Shown piece by piece: positions 44,429 through 53,186 of a stretch of 64,000 nucleotides of DNA (its first letter is position 1; each line of letters opens with the position of its first letter). The notes beneath the pieces were generated by a model, which had not been told where the DNA came from, made no database searches, and was given only the letters and a program-made list of their open reading frames with translations. Location: the NCBI RefSeq assembly GCF_000242455.2, contig NC_019892.1, positions 8,132,744 to 8,196,743 of the forward strand. The letters run 5' to 3'. The position numbers were made by a program, and so were the translations under genes. The stretch is from Singulisphaera acidiphila DSM 18658 (GTDB taxonomy: Bacteria > Planctomycetota > Planctomycetia > Isosphaerales > Isosphaeraceae).

Positions 44429-44878
44429 TCAGAAGCGTCGGCGAGGGGTCCCAGGATCGAAGTTCACTCCCGGTGGAGCGAGATACTGTCGCTCAAACTT
44501 ATGATACCAAGGGCCCCCGTTGAAATGTTTCAGGTCGATCGCCGAGGTAGGCCGCACCCCGATCCCATACCCCGGGCTGCCGAGAAGGCCGTAGCCACGG
44601 AACCCAGGCATGAGCGTCCGCGAGCCGAGTGTAATAACCGGACCATGACCGAGAGCCTGGTCGTAGTATCCGTAAAGCAAGTTGGTGTCGCGGTACGGTG
44701 GGGTCAGGAACCCTTCGATATTCCGATCGACATGGGCGCAGAAGTCGCTGACCTTCGCCGCGTTCGGGGGCACTCTCTCTGCATTCGACGAGCGGACCAC
44801 GCCGGCGTCGGATCGGGCCTCCGTGACCCAGATTGCACAGAGAGCGATCCCCAAGGCCCATGTTAACGTGTGCATCAT
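44429..44878 (-). CDS. Small secreted protein of unknown function
   Basis: About 149 residues from the second of two adjacent candidates: ATGATG at 44878 with a GAGGAGGGAG ribosome site just upstream. Residues 1-22 are a signal peptide (LTWALGIALCAIWVTEARSD). The mature chain is Gly/Tyr/Pro-rich (FLTPPYRDTNLLYGYYDQAL, RGYGLLGSPGYGIGVRPTSA) and has one Cys. I do not recognise a family. It lies about 400 bases upstream of the secretin, but no functional link can be shown. The strong ribosome site argues that it is real. Confidence 0.6.
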   Translation of the reverse strand: MMHTLTWALGIALCAIWVTEARSDAGVVRSSNAERVPPNAAKVSDFCAHVDRNIEGFLTPPYRDTNLLYGYYDQALGHGPVITLGSRTLMPGFRGYGLLGSPGYGIGVRPTSAIDLKHFNGGPWYHKFERQYLAPPGVNFDPGTPRRRF

Positions 44879-45055
44879 CACTCCCTCCTCGTTCGTCCCC
44901 CTCCTGGTCACATTCCTCCTTTCGTCTCGATCAGGCCTTTGGGCAAAGCCAGAAATGGTTCAGCGACGGCGATCGCAAGAATCATTCGATAAAGGCCGGT
45001 CAACCGTTATCCTGATGCAGGCCGACACCACGCGACTGCACCACCCCTCTGAGGC

Positions 45056-47617
45056 TCACGATCTCCGGCTCCCTTTCGCCTCGGCCCGCGCCGACAGTGG
45101 GTCGTCGGGCCAGGAATGCTTCGGGTAGCGGGCCCGGAGGTCTTTGCGGACCTGAAAGTAGGTGGTCGCCCAGAAGCTGCTGAGGTCTTCGGTCACCTGA
45201 ACGGGGCGATAATTCGGCCCAAGCAAATGGAGGAGGACGGCGACCCGCTTCCGCGCGACCCGGGGTGTTTCAGTCCAGCCAAAGAGTTCCTGGAGACGCA
45301 CGGCCAAAACCGGCGGACGGCCCGGCTCGTATGTCAGGCGAATTCGGCTGCCGCTCGGGACGACCAGAGCTTCGGGAGCATGCTCGTCAAGCCACTGATT
45401 CTGGGCGTAGGTGAGCCGTCCCTTGAGCAAAGGGAGGAGTTGGCCCCGTTTCAGCTCGTCGACCGAGCGTTTGCCGGCAGAGGCTTCAGCAAGAATCTCG
45501 GCCAGAACCGCGTCGTCGATGACGGGGCCATCGAGGTCGGGCAGCGCCTGGGTGAGAAACGTGAGGCGGGCCAGCCAAGCGGCGGCCGCTTCATCTTCCT
45601 GGAAGAAGGCGGCTGCGCGCGGTTGCAGGAACTCAGCGAGTGCGCGCGACGCCTCCGCCGGATCGACCGGGGCGTTGCGATCTTCTCGCAAGGGAAGGCC
45701 GCGATACGAGAACGTGTTCACCCCAACCGGCCGCTGTCGCTCCTCATCAAAGCGAACGAGCCGCTCGCGGCGCACGGCGTCAGGGAACAATTCTTCAAGC
45801 CAATCGACGGAGAGCGCGCTTGCGAGCCGGACTCGAGCCTCACTCGTCCCACCCCGGCGGTCCTCGCGCGGGTCGAGTGCGACAAAAAATTCCGCGTCCC
45901 GAACAACCGACTCGGGCGCCAGCCTGACCCCTCGGCCGCCGACCATCAGACCGGTCACCTCACTCCCTCGCCGGCGAACCACCCGATCCGGATAGGCGAG
46001 GACGACCCAACGAAGCATCAAATCCTCATCAGGTTCTTCGTTCCAGGACTCACGGGCGCCGGGGAGCCGCCGACTGGTCCGAATCAGGTCGTCGCGAACT
46101 TGCACGACACGTCTTGCCCCGCCCGGATCCACCCCGCGATCGCGGAGTCCTGGCGAGAACCGCGCATGCTCGGCCTGAGCCAGGAGGTCGAGACGGACAA
46201 GGAGATCGGACGAACCTCGACCGGAAACCCGAGGGCCAGTGCCTCCCGGCTGGAACGAGAGAATATCCTTCTCAGAGAGCAACGCCGCCAAGGCTGCGCC
46301 CTGACGAACGAAGCCGTCGTGGGCGGCGGCGATCAGAAGACGACCGAGCCTCGGATGAACGGGCAACTCGAGCATCTGCCGGCCGAGCGGTGTGATCCGG
46401 CCCGAGGTGTCACGGGCTCCAAGCCAGGTGAGCAGGTCTTCGGCCGCGTTGAGGCGTTGCTCGGTCGGCGGGTCATACCAGCCGAAACTCCGGGGATCGG
46501 CCTGCCCCCAGGCATGGAGGACGAGTGCCGTCCCGCAAAGGTCGACCCGATGGATCTCGGGGAGGTCGGCCTCGGCGAGGCCACGATGCTCGCGCTCCGA
46601 CCAGAGTCGCAGACAACGCCCCGGGGAGGTCCGACCTGCCCGACCCGCCCGTTGGGTCGCCGAAGCACGGCTGATCCGCCCCAGTTCGAGGCGGTCGAGC
46701 CCGCGCTGGGGGTCGACGCTGGCGAATCGTGCCAGACCACAATCGATGACCGTCCTGACGCCATCGATGGTCAACGAAGTCTCGGCAATATTCGTGGCGA
46801 GGACAACCTTTCGCCGCTCGCTCGGGCAGAGCGGCCGGCGTTGCTCCTCGGTGGAGAGGCCGCCGTGGAGCGGCAGAACCAGCAGCCCTTCGCGCTCGGC
46901 CAACGGCCTGAGCCGGGCCCCTGCCCGGCGGATCTCTTCAGCCCCCGGCAGAAAGACGAGGATGTCGCTCGGATCGCCGCCCGCTGCCAACGCCTCTTCT
47001 ACGGCCGCGAGAACGGCTTCAGCAGACGACGGGCGAACCGTCGGGCGATGAACGATCTCGACCGGGAAGGTCCGCCCTTCGACATGCATCACGGGAGCGT
47101 CGATCAGAAATCGCGCGACGGGCTCGGCATCCATCGTGGCGGACATGACCACGATCACCAGGTCGTCGCGGACCGTGTCGCGGATCTCGCGAAGCAAGGC
47201 CAGGGCCAAGTCGGTGTGAAGGCTCCGCTCGTGAAACTCGTCAAGCACCACCGCGCCGATCCCTTCGAGGAACGGATCGGCGATCAGCCGCCGGTTGAGG
47301 ATTCCCTCGGTCAGAACTCGAATCCGGGTCCTTGGCCCGTACTTCCGTTCGAAGCGGATCTGGTAGCCCACTTCCTCACCCAGGGCCCATCCGTTCTCAG
47401 CAGCGATTCGATCGGCGGCGGCTCTGGCCGCCACGCGTCTTGGCTGGAGCAAGACCAGCGCGGGGTGCTGGGGGGACAGTACACCCGCCTTGATGAGCGC
47501 GACCGGCACTCGCGTCGTCTTGCCCGCCCCCGGCGGCGCTACGAGGACGAGGCTCCGACGCTCACGCGTGCGGGAAACGATTTCGGCAAGATGGGCGTCG
47601 ATAGGGAGGGGAGTCAT
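45056..47617 (-). CDS. hrpB: ATP-dependent helicase HrpB
   Basis: 853 residues, the usual length. Residues 22-37 carry Walker A (VLVAPPGAGKTTRVP), and motif II is DEFH in VVLDEFHERSLHTDLAL. VVMSATMDAEPVARFL (motif III), DILVFLPGAEEIRRAGARL, ATNIAETSLTIDGVRTVIDC and QRAGRAGRTSPGRCLRL (motif VI) complete the DEAH helicase core. The C-terminal part (about 480-853) matches the HrpB-specific region with VRLQELFGWTETPRVA and LLGPNYRPVQVTEDLSSFW. HrpB is an RNA helicase-like protein of unclear role. It stands alone; about 0.9 kb upstream of it is almost gene-free. Confidence 0.96.
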   Translation of the reverse strand: MTPLPIDAHLAEIVSRTRERRSLVLVAPPGAGKTTRVPVALIKAGVLSPQHPALVLLQPRRVAARAAADRIAAENGWALGEEVGYQIRFERKYGPRTRIRVLTEGILNRRLIADPFLEGIGAVVLDEFHERSLHTDLALALLREIRDTVRDDLVIVVMSATMDAEPVARFLIDAPVMHVEGRTFPVEIVHRPTVRPSSAEAVLAAVEEALAAGGDPSDILVFLPGAEEIRRAGARLRPLAEREGLLVLPLHGGLSTEEQRRPLCPSERRKVVLATNIAETSLTIDGVRTVIDCGLARFASVDPQRGLDRLELGRISRASATQRAGRAGRTSPGRCLRLWSEREHRGLAEADLPEIHRVDLCGTALVLHAWGQADPRSFGWYDPPTEQRLNAAEDLLTWLGARDTSGRITPLGRQMLELPVHPRLGRLLIAAAHDGFVRQGAALAALLSEKDILSFQPGGTGPRVSGRGSSDLLVRLDLLAQAEHARFSPGLRDRGVDPGGARRVVQVRDDLIRTSRRLPGARESWNEEPDEDLMLRWVVLAYPDRVVRRRGSEVTGLMVGGRGVRLAPESVVRDAEFFVALDPREDRRGGTSEARVRLASALSVDWLEELFPDAVRRERLVRFDEERQRPVGVNTFSYRGLPLREDRNAPVDPAEASRALAEFLQPRAAAFFQEDEAAAAWLARLTFLTQALPDLDGPVIDDAVLAEILAEASAGKRSVDELKRGQLLPLLKGRLTYAQNQWLDEHAPEALVVPSGSRIRLTYEPGRPPVLAVRLQELFGWTETPRVARKRVAVLLHLLGPNYRPVQVTEDLSSFWATTYFQVRKDLRARYPKHSWPDDPLSARAEAKGSRRS

Positions 47618-47738
47618 AGCTTTGGAGAGGATCGGCCCCGGTCGGTGGTGGGTCGATCATACCAGCAGGACGACCAAGCCTGATAGCCCAGGCGCAACGA
47701 GCCGCTCCGAAAAAAGGAAGCACGCCCCCCCGCCGGTT

Positions 47739-47951
47739 TCACTCGAGCGAGCGATCGTGATCGGCAACCGTGGCAATGGCCGGGCAGGCGGACCGAACCG
47801 AATGCAGACGGTCGCATCTATTGCACATCATTGCATCTTCATTTCCATAGTCTGAATCAGTTTGCAAATTCATGGATAGGTGAAGGATGGCCAGCCCAAC
47901 CAAAACCAAGTGGACACAAGGATCGCCAAACCAACGCAGCAGCGGCTTCAT
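47739..47951 (-). CDS. Possible 70-residue membrane protein
   Basis: From the ATG at 47951 a short frame encodes MKPLLRWFGDPCVHLVLVGL, one membrane helix (about 12-28), then a polar tail with a CNRC motif. A GGAG ribosome site sits seven bases upstream of the ATG, which is the main support. The protein has no family I recognise, and codon bias is weak in so short a chain. It could be chance. Confidence 0.3.
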   Translation of the reverse strand: MKPLLRWFGDPCVHLVLVGLAILHLSMNLQTDSDYGNEDAMMCNRCDRLHSVRSACPAIATVADHDRSLE

Positions 47952-48491
47952 CACGGGTCTCCGTTTCTCGCCCCTGCAACCCGCCAAGCGGCGAGCGAGG
48001 ATGACAAGCACCAGATGACCAATGGGCAATTCTTATACCAAATGAAGCATCCGACTCCATCGACTTTTCCGCCGCTGATGAGACGGAACCAAACGGGCAT
48101 CGTGATTCCGGTGGAAGAGCGAGGAAGACGAGTGGTCGCCGTTGGCGATGAGGCGAGGTGCACTGAGCGGAATCGGGGAGAAATGCCGCCGGGTTTCACC
48201 CTCGTGAAAGCTTGAGTCCGCAATCCTTATTGCTTGGCCGTGGGACAGGAGTTCCTTGGTGAGGAACACCTTTCCCTGATGGGATTGCGATAAAGCAGCC
48301 ATGCTCAGGAGGACCGGACAGAACGACCAAAGAATCAACGCGGCCAACGATTTCGGCGCTTCCGAGGCGGCTTCGGCTCGGAAACGCCCCAATCCTGACG
48401 GCCTTCATCGGCCGCCTGTGGACGCGACAGCGGAGTGATGAAGAGGCGGCTCCGCAAGCCGCCTCGTTCGTTGGCGAGTCGGGACGTCTGA
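47952..48491. other. 540-base gene-poor region with hairpins
   Basis: Nothing with good coding support, although short frames exist on both strands. At 48360-48383 TTCCGAG pairs with CTCGGAA around a 10-base loop, and at about 48400-48415 GGCC pairs with GGCC. A stronger hairpin is listed separately at 48443-48465. Confidence 0.4.
48443..48465 (-). terminator. Hairpin after the LEPR-cyclophilin gene
   Basis: GAGGCGGCT (48443-48451), loop CCGCA, AGCCGCCTC (48457-48465): a perfect nine-base GC-rich stem 27 bases beyond the stop. It is followed on the minus strand only by TTCATC, so the T-run is short. Probable terminator. Confidence 0.6.
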
Positions 48492-50915
48492 CTACACCTG
48501 GTTACTCGCCCCGCCCTTCTTGGACAACCTGGAGAGCAGACTCTGCCGCTGGGCGGCTCGCTGTTGGGCTTGTCCGAGCTGGCGCTGAGCCGTGATATTT
48601 CCACCACCTTGGTGGTTCGTTCGTGCGGTTGGGGTCTCGACGGGGACGATGCGGCCGTTGACCGACTTGAAGAACGTGCCTGTCGGCGGGGTGGTGTGTT
48701 GGTGTTTCCGAGGTGCGTGTCCCTTGCCGGCGAACATGACGGCCGTCGTCGCCGTTGGCCTGAACCTCACGTGTCCCTCGCGACCGATCAGGACGTTCGG
48801 GCCGGCCCCCCCCTTGAGGGTGTTAGCGCCGAACCAGCCGTGTTCGCGAGTGAAGCCCGATCCCGCCTGGAGGACGTTGACGCCGCCGTGGCCGCCGTCA
48901 AGCGTCACACGCATGAACGAGTCAACGTTCGGGTCGATGGTGATCCGATCGCTCGCCTTCGAGCCGTAGACGACAATACGGTCGAGGTCGCTGACCAGAG
49001 GCTGGGTCTGGTCGATCACTCCGTTGATCGTGACCTGGATCTTGTCGTTGGCCGCATTGGTCGCGTCGTTGATCTGGCTGATCGTGATGATATTGGTCCC
49101 GCGGTCGGTCCGAGGCGCGGGGGTCACGACCAGGACGTTACTGATCTGTCGGACCGTGCCGGTGGCCGCCTGCGTGATCGTCAGGTTCACCGCCGCCGCC
49201 GGGCTGGTCAGATCCGTGGTTCCCGTGCCGTGATCGGTGACCGTGTACTGGAGGCCGTCGAGACCAGAGAAGTTGGGCGCGGCCGTATAGACAAACGTTC
49301 CCTTGGTGGCGTCGAACTGAGAGATGGTCCCGTGAGTCGGCTGGGTGGTGATGGCGTAGGTCAGGCCCGTCGAGGTTGCGGGGTTGGCGCTGACGCCCTT
49401 GAGTTGAATGGTCGTCGGGCTCGCGGCGGCCACCGTCTGCGTGACCGGCAAGGCGATCGGCGTGAGTGCGACCGGCGTGGCCCCGCTGACGTTCAGGATG
49501 ATCTGGTGATAGCTGTAGTTTGAGGGAGCGTCGAGCGCCTCACCCGAGGTACTGCGATTGGTTTGGTCGCGGACGCCGACGAGCAGGTTGATCGGACCGT
49601 TGAAGCCTTGTGCAGGCGTGACCGTGACGATCCCAGTGTTCTGGTCGACGGTCGCGGTGGCCTGGGTTGCGGGAATATCAGTAAAAGCTTGAACACCCGT
49701 CGAGGTTGACACGCCCCCCTTGACGATGTAGGTCAGCTTGTCCCCTTCGGGATCGACGGCGGGGATCTGGAAGATATTCTTCTGATTCTCCGCAACGTTC
49801 TGCGTGTAAACGACGGCCGGTTGCGCCACGGTGCCAGGTGTGGTCGTCACGACCTGGGTCGGGAAGGGCAACTGCTGAATGAAGGCACGCGAATTCTGCG
49901 TCGGGGCCCCCACTTTGACGTTGAATGTCTGGGTCGCCGTCGTGTTGGTCGCCGGATCGGTGGCGGTGACCGTGATCACCGAGGTCTCACCGGCCTTCGC
50001 TTTCGTGGCGTCGATATGGACCACACCGTTGGGATTCTGCGTGGTGAGGGCCGCGCTATTGATCAGGATCGGACTTAATGGAGTGGTTCCGTCGGACCCA
50101 CCCACCGCCACCTTGGTCATGTCATCGACCGTGCTGAAGCCCGAGACCACCTGGCCGAAGACCGTGTGTTTGAAGTTGAGGAATTCCGGAACACCGGTCG
50201 TCATGAAGAACTGGGTATCGTTGGTGTCCGGCCCCGAGTTCGCCATCGCAAGCTGGTACTTGTTGCTGAAGCTCAGTTGCTGGACAAACTCGTCGACAAA
50301 GGGGTTGCCCGCAAGGCCGCTAAAGCCCGAGCCAGTACCACTCAGGGATCCCCCCTGGATGATGTAGTCCGTGGGCGTGGGGAAGCCGCCCGCCACCCGG
50401 TGAAAGTTCTTTCCCGTATAGAAGGGAGGATTCATCTGCACAAACGACTCGATCTTACCAGCCGTCAAGGGGGTCAAGTCATCAAAGAGCTGGTAGGTGA
50501 TCGGTCGGTCGCTAATGAGAACGTCATCGGGGTGGTCGGCCGCTTTCTCATGAGTCACCGTGAGGGTGAGGAACTTGCCGACCGCAACGCTCGCCGGGAT
50601 GTCGGGATTACTCGACGTCACCGTGTAGTTCTGAAAGGCTGCGCCGCTGGCGCTGCCGTCCAGGGAGACCTGGGAGCCCAGGTTGGCTGACACCGTAATA
50701 TCCGGAAGCGGAGCCAGCGAGGCCGCGAGCAGTTGTCGCTCTTCCAACGAATCGAGTTGGGGACGATGCCTCCGACCTGCCTGGCGGGTTTCCCCAACAC
50801 GGGTTTCGCGACTTCCCAGGAACAATCCGCCCCAAGTCCGGTCAAACATCCGGCACCTCCCTGCGCCTCGATCGAACTGCCCGAGCCGGACACGCACGCC
50901 CGGCGCACCTCTCAT
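48492..50915 (-). CDS. LEPR-type surface protein with cyclophilin-type peptidyl-prolyl isomerase domain
   Basis: 807 residues from the ATG at 50915, which has a GGAAG site nearby; a longer frame starts at 51026 without support. Residues about 54-65 (LDSLEERQLLAAS) are the LEPR motif that planctomycetes place near the N-terminus of large surface proteins. A cyclophilin domain occupies about 133-275, with FHRV (R173), YIIQGGS, AMANSGPDTNDTQFFMTTG and KHTVFGQVVSGF. The rest is several cadherin/Ig-like beta-sandwich units (for example QATATVDQNTGIVTVTPAQG, GTFVYTAAPNFSGLDGLQYT) and a His/Arg-rich tail after about 740. It is likely exported and might assist folding outside the cell, although cyclophilin activity is inferred from motifs. 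A terminator lies at its end. Confidence 0.85.
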   Translation of the reverse strand: MRGAPGVRVRLGQFDRGAGRCRMFDRTWGGLFLGSRETRVGETRQAGRRHRPQLDSLEERQLLAASLAPLPDITVSANLGSQVSLDGSASGAAFQNYTVTSSNPDIPASVAVGKFLTLTVTHEKAADHPDDVLISDRPITYQLFDDLTPLTAGKIESFVQMNPPFYTGKNFHRVAGGFPTPTDYIIQGGSLSGTGSGFSGLAGNPFVDEFVQQLSFSNKYQLAMANSGPDTNDTQFFMTTGVPEFLNFKHTVFGQVVSGFSTVDDMTKVAVGGSDGTTPLSPILINSAALTTQNPNGVVHIDATKAKAGETSVITVTATDPATNTTATQTFNVKVGAPTQNSRAFIQQLPFPTQVVTTTPGTVAQPAVVYTQNVAENQKNIFQIPAVDPEGDKLTYIVKGGVSTSTGVQAFTDIPATQATATVDQNTGIVTVTPAQGFNGPINLLVGVRDQTNRSTSGEALDAPSNYSYHQIILNVSGATPVALTPIALPVTQTVAAASPTTIQLKGVSANPATSTGLTYAITTQPTHGTISQFDATKGTFVYTAAPNFSGLDGLQYTVTDHGTGTTDLTSPAAAVNLTITQAATGTVRQISNVLVVTPAPRTDRGTNIITISQINDATNAANDKIQVTINGVIDQTQPLVSDLDRIVVYGSKASDRITIDPNVDSFMRVTLDGGHGGVNVLQAGSGFTREHGWFGANTLKGGAGPNVLIGREGHVRFRPTATTAVMFAGKGHAPRKHQHTTPPTGTFFKSVNGRIVPVETPTARTNHQGGGNITAQRQLGQAQQRAAQRQSLLSRLSKKGGASNQV

Positions 50916-51069
50916 GATGCCTGTCTTCCTTTCATCGGGCGTAACGATTGCCCGGCTTGAATCGAAGAGTCCAAAATCTCCGAACGCTCCAGGGATAAGG
51001 GGCCGTCGCCCGAGCCACTCCACCACCGCAAGGCGTTACCCCAACCACCTTCCCGAACGGAAGCTCCCC

Positions 51070-51112
51070 AAAAAAAAGGAAGGACGGCGTGCCGATCGAA
51101 ATCAGCACGCCG
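51070..51112 (-). terminator. Rho-independent terminator of the DUF3352-like gene
   Basis: CGGCGTGC (51085-51092) and GCACGCCG (51105-51112) form an eight-base stem with a 12-base loop. On the minus strand it is followed, after a purine stretch, by eight T (A at 51070-51077 on plus). It lies 46 bases downstream of the gene. Confidence 0.75.
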
Positions 51113-51157
51113 CCCTTGGTCTCTTGCCTCAACAACGATTGATTCGATTCAATCGTG

Positions 51158-52984
51158 TCAGGGATTCGCTTTCCGGAGCGTGAAACCGGTCACGCTAAAG
51201 CCATCTTCCTCTTGGAGGCCGTAGCTACCCCCTTGCGAGAGGTATTTGGCGAAGATCGAGAAGTCGGGCAGCTTATCCTTGTCGATAATCTTGCCGACAT
51301 TGCCAAGGTCGGGGCCACCCGCCACGGCAGAGCCTTGGAGGGCTTTCTCGAACTGGCCGCTCTTGACCATGTCGTAAGAGAGCCGAGCCTGCTCCTCGGG
51401 GCGAACGAAGGAGAGCGTGCTCGCCTTCTCGGGGATCTCCTTGGCGATCGCCTGGTAATCCGGGCTATCGGCCAAGGCGGGGCCACCACCGCGCAGGACC
51501 AGTTCGAGGAGGGTCGGCTCGCTCGAGACGAACACCGAGTTCTTGGCGATCGCCACGCTGATCGGCCCCTTGAACTGACGGGTGTTACCCAGGTTCGCGT
51601 TGTTGGGAACGTCAGGGATCTCGAAGTCGTAGATCGTCGTTCCCTGGAACTCCCGCTTCTTGGGAGAACCGCCGGCAATCCCGATCAGCTTGTTGAGCGT
51701 TCCCTGGAAGGCCTTGGCGTCCTCGAGAGCGACCGCCAGGACCATCCGCTGATTGTCTTCCTTGATCGGCTTCTTGAAGTCGCTGATCAGGGTGATCCGA
51801 TCACCGAGCGGCCCGAAGATGTCGTTCTGGAACTTCAAGGGCTCGCCCCCGTTGGGGCCGACGAGCTGCTGCTCGAGCACTTGCAGCATGCCAGGCTGAA
51901 TCATGTTCACCACGTCATTGATCGCGGTGTAGGCGTTGTCGAGGTCCCAGCTCCAGGTCTGGTAGCTGGCGACCGAGGCCGGAACCCAGCTCTCGGGCCG
52001 AAGATTCACGCGAGGCAACGAGAAGATCTTGAGCAGACCCTGGGGAGCACCCGGGGCATAGACAAAGGTCTTGGTCAGGCTGTCGAAATTTCCCGTGTTG
52101 AGCGCGAAGCTGCCCGCCGCAGCCTTCAGCCCATTGAGGCCGGTCATCTGGATGATGGCCTCAATCTGCTGCGTCTGAGCGGCATTGCCCTTGTTCTGGG
52201 CCGCGGCTCCCTGCGCCGCCAGCTTGATCACTTTGGCGAGGTCGAGGAACCAGGAAACCTGGGCACCCGCCCCGACCTTCTTCTGGGTCTGGACGAAGGA
52301 ATCAACGCTCGCGAGCGAGTTGGTTCGGCCTTCGGCGTTGGCCAACAGGTCCTTCGTCGCATCGACGTCGCTGCCGATGATGAAGACGGTCCCTTGGTTG
52401 GTCCACACGACGGGAGGCTCGGGGCGAGCGTCCTTCGCGTCATCCTTGGGCTTGTCCTTGGACGGCGGCGCCTGGATCACATGCAGCGTCGCCCCCTTGA
52501 ACGTATCGGTGGCAACCTTGGAGCCGGCCTGCTCGCTCTGTTGGGTTGCCTTGGTGAGCACCTCGGTCAACTTCGAGGCGTTCTTGCCCGCATCCGCCGT
52601 GATCAGGATCGCGACGGGAAGCTTGGGATCTTCGCGACGAACGACGGCGATCGAAACCGGCCCTTGGGGGAGCTGGAGCAGCTCCTGATAGGTAACGCCG
52701 ATCTTGGCTTTCAACGACTTGCCGGCCTCATTCAGCTTTTCGGCAAAGTCCTCACGCCACGACTTCAGGCCGGAGTCGTTCCAGAGCTGGCCGAACTGGC
52801 TCTGCTTGAACGACTCGCGTAGGGCGCTGGCGTCGTTAACCTTCAAGAAGGCGATCGTCGAATCCGGGTAGACGTTTTCCGGGGGCGTCGCGGCCCGGCT
52901 CTGGGCCGCCACGAGCGACAGACCAGCCAGGCCGACCCAGCCGGCCAGGGCGAGGCGGAAAGCCGCCCGCATCGGGGTATGCAT
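51158..52984 (-). CDS. Secreted DUF3352-like protein
   Basis: 608 residues from the ATG at 52984. Residues 1-32 are a signal peptide (AAFRLALAGWVGLAGLSLVA). The mature start ATPPENVYPDSTIAFLKVND and the pattern of long alternating helices and strands (WFLDLAKVIKLAAQGAAAQN, DLDNAYTAINDVVNMIQPGM, PKKREFQGTTIYDFEIPDVP) fit DUF3352-type planctomycete proteins that form repeated alpha/beta modules. Ser/Thr-rich low complexity is absent. Gene has its own terminator. Function unknown. Confidence 0.7.
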   Translation of the reverse strand: MHTPMRAAFRLALAGWVGLAGLSLVAAQSRAATPPENVYPDSTIAFLKVNDASALRESFKQSQFGQLWNDSGLKSWREDFAEKLNEAGKSLKAKIGVTYQELLQLPQGPVSIAVVRREDPKLPVAILITADAGKNASKLTEVLTKATQQSEQAGSKVATDTFKGATLHVIQAPPSKDKPKDDAKDARPEPPVVWTNQGTVFIIGSDVDATKDLLANAEGRTNSLASVDSFVQTQKKVGAGAQVSWFLDLAKVIKLAAQGAAAQNKGNAAQTQQIEAIIQMTGLNGLKAAAGSFALNTGNFDSLTKTFVYAPGAPQGLLKIFSLPRVNLRPESWVPASVASYQTWSWDLDNAYTAINDVVNMIQPGMLQVLEQQLVGPNGGEPLKFQNDIFGPLGDRITLISDFKKPIKEDNQRMVLAVALEDAKAFQGTLNKLIGIAGGSPKKREFQGTTIYDFEIPDVPNNANLGNTRQFKGPISVAIAKNSVFVSSEPTLLELVLRGGGPALADSPDYQAIAKEIPEKASTLSFVRPEEQARLSYDMVKSGQFEKALQGSAVAGGPDLGNVGKIIDKDKLPDFSIFAKYLSQGGSYGLQEEDGFSVTGFTLRKANP

Positions 52985-53186
52985 TGCTGAAAACTCCGTT
53001 TCCACTCGAACTCTACCCCCCGGCGCACCGGCGGAGGGACCTTGCCACGCCAATCCCCCCACCTCCCCCATTGCTAGGCGAGTTGGGGCACGTTGTTTCG
53101 CAGACTGACCAGGATCAGTGAACGATGAGCCAAAGTCAAAATCGCTCTTTCAGAAACGATTTCCTCCAGCCCTTCGTCTTCCTCAA

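Noticed and set aside
45116..47683. Plus-strand open frame of about 855 residues
   Set aside because: Antisense to hrpB, whose helicase motifs are complete; the antisense product is rich in Arg, Gly and Asp with no family resemblance.
48033..48392. Minus-strand frame of 119 residues with a hydrophobic start
   Set aside because: No ribosome site and no recognisable family; it overlaps several hairpins.
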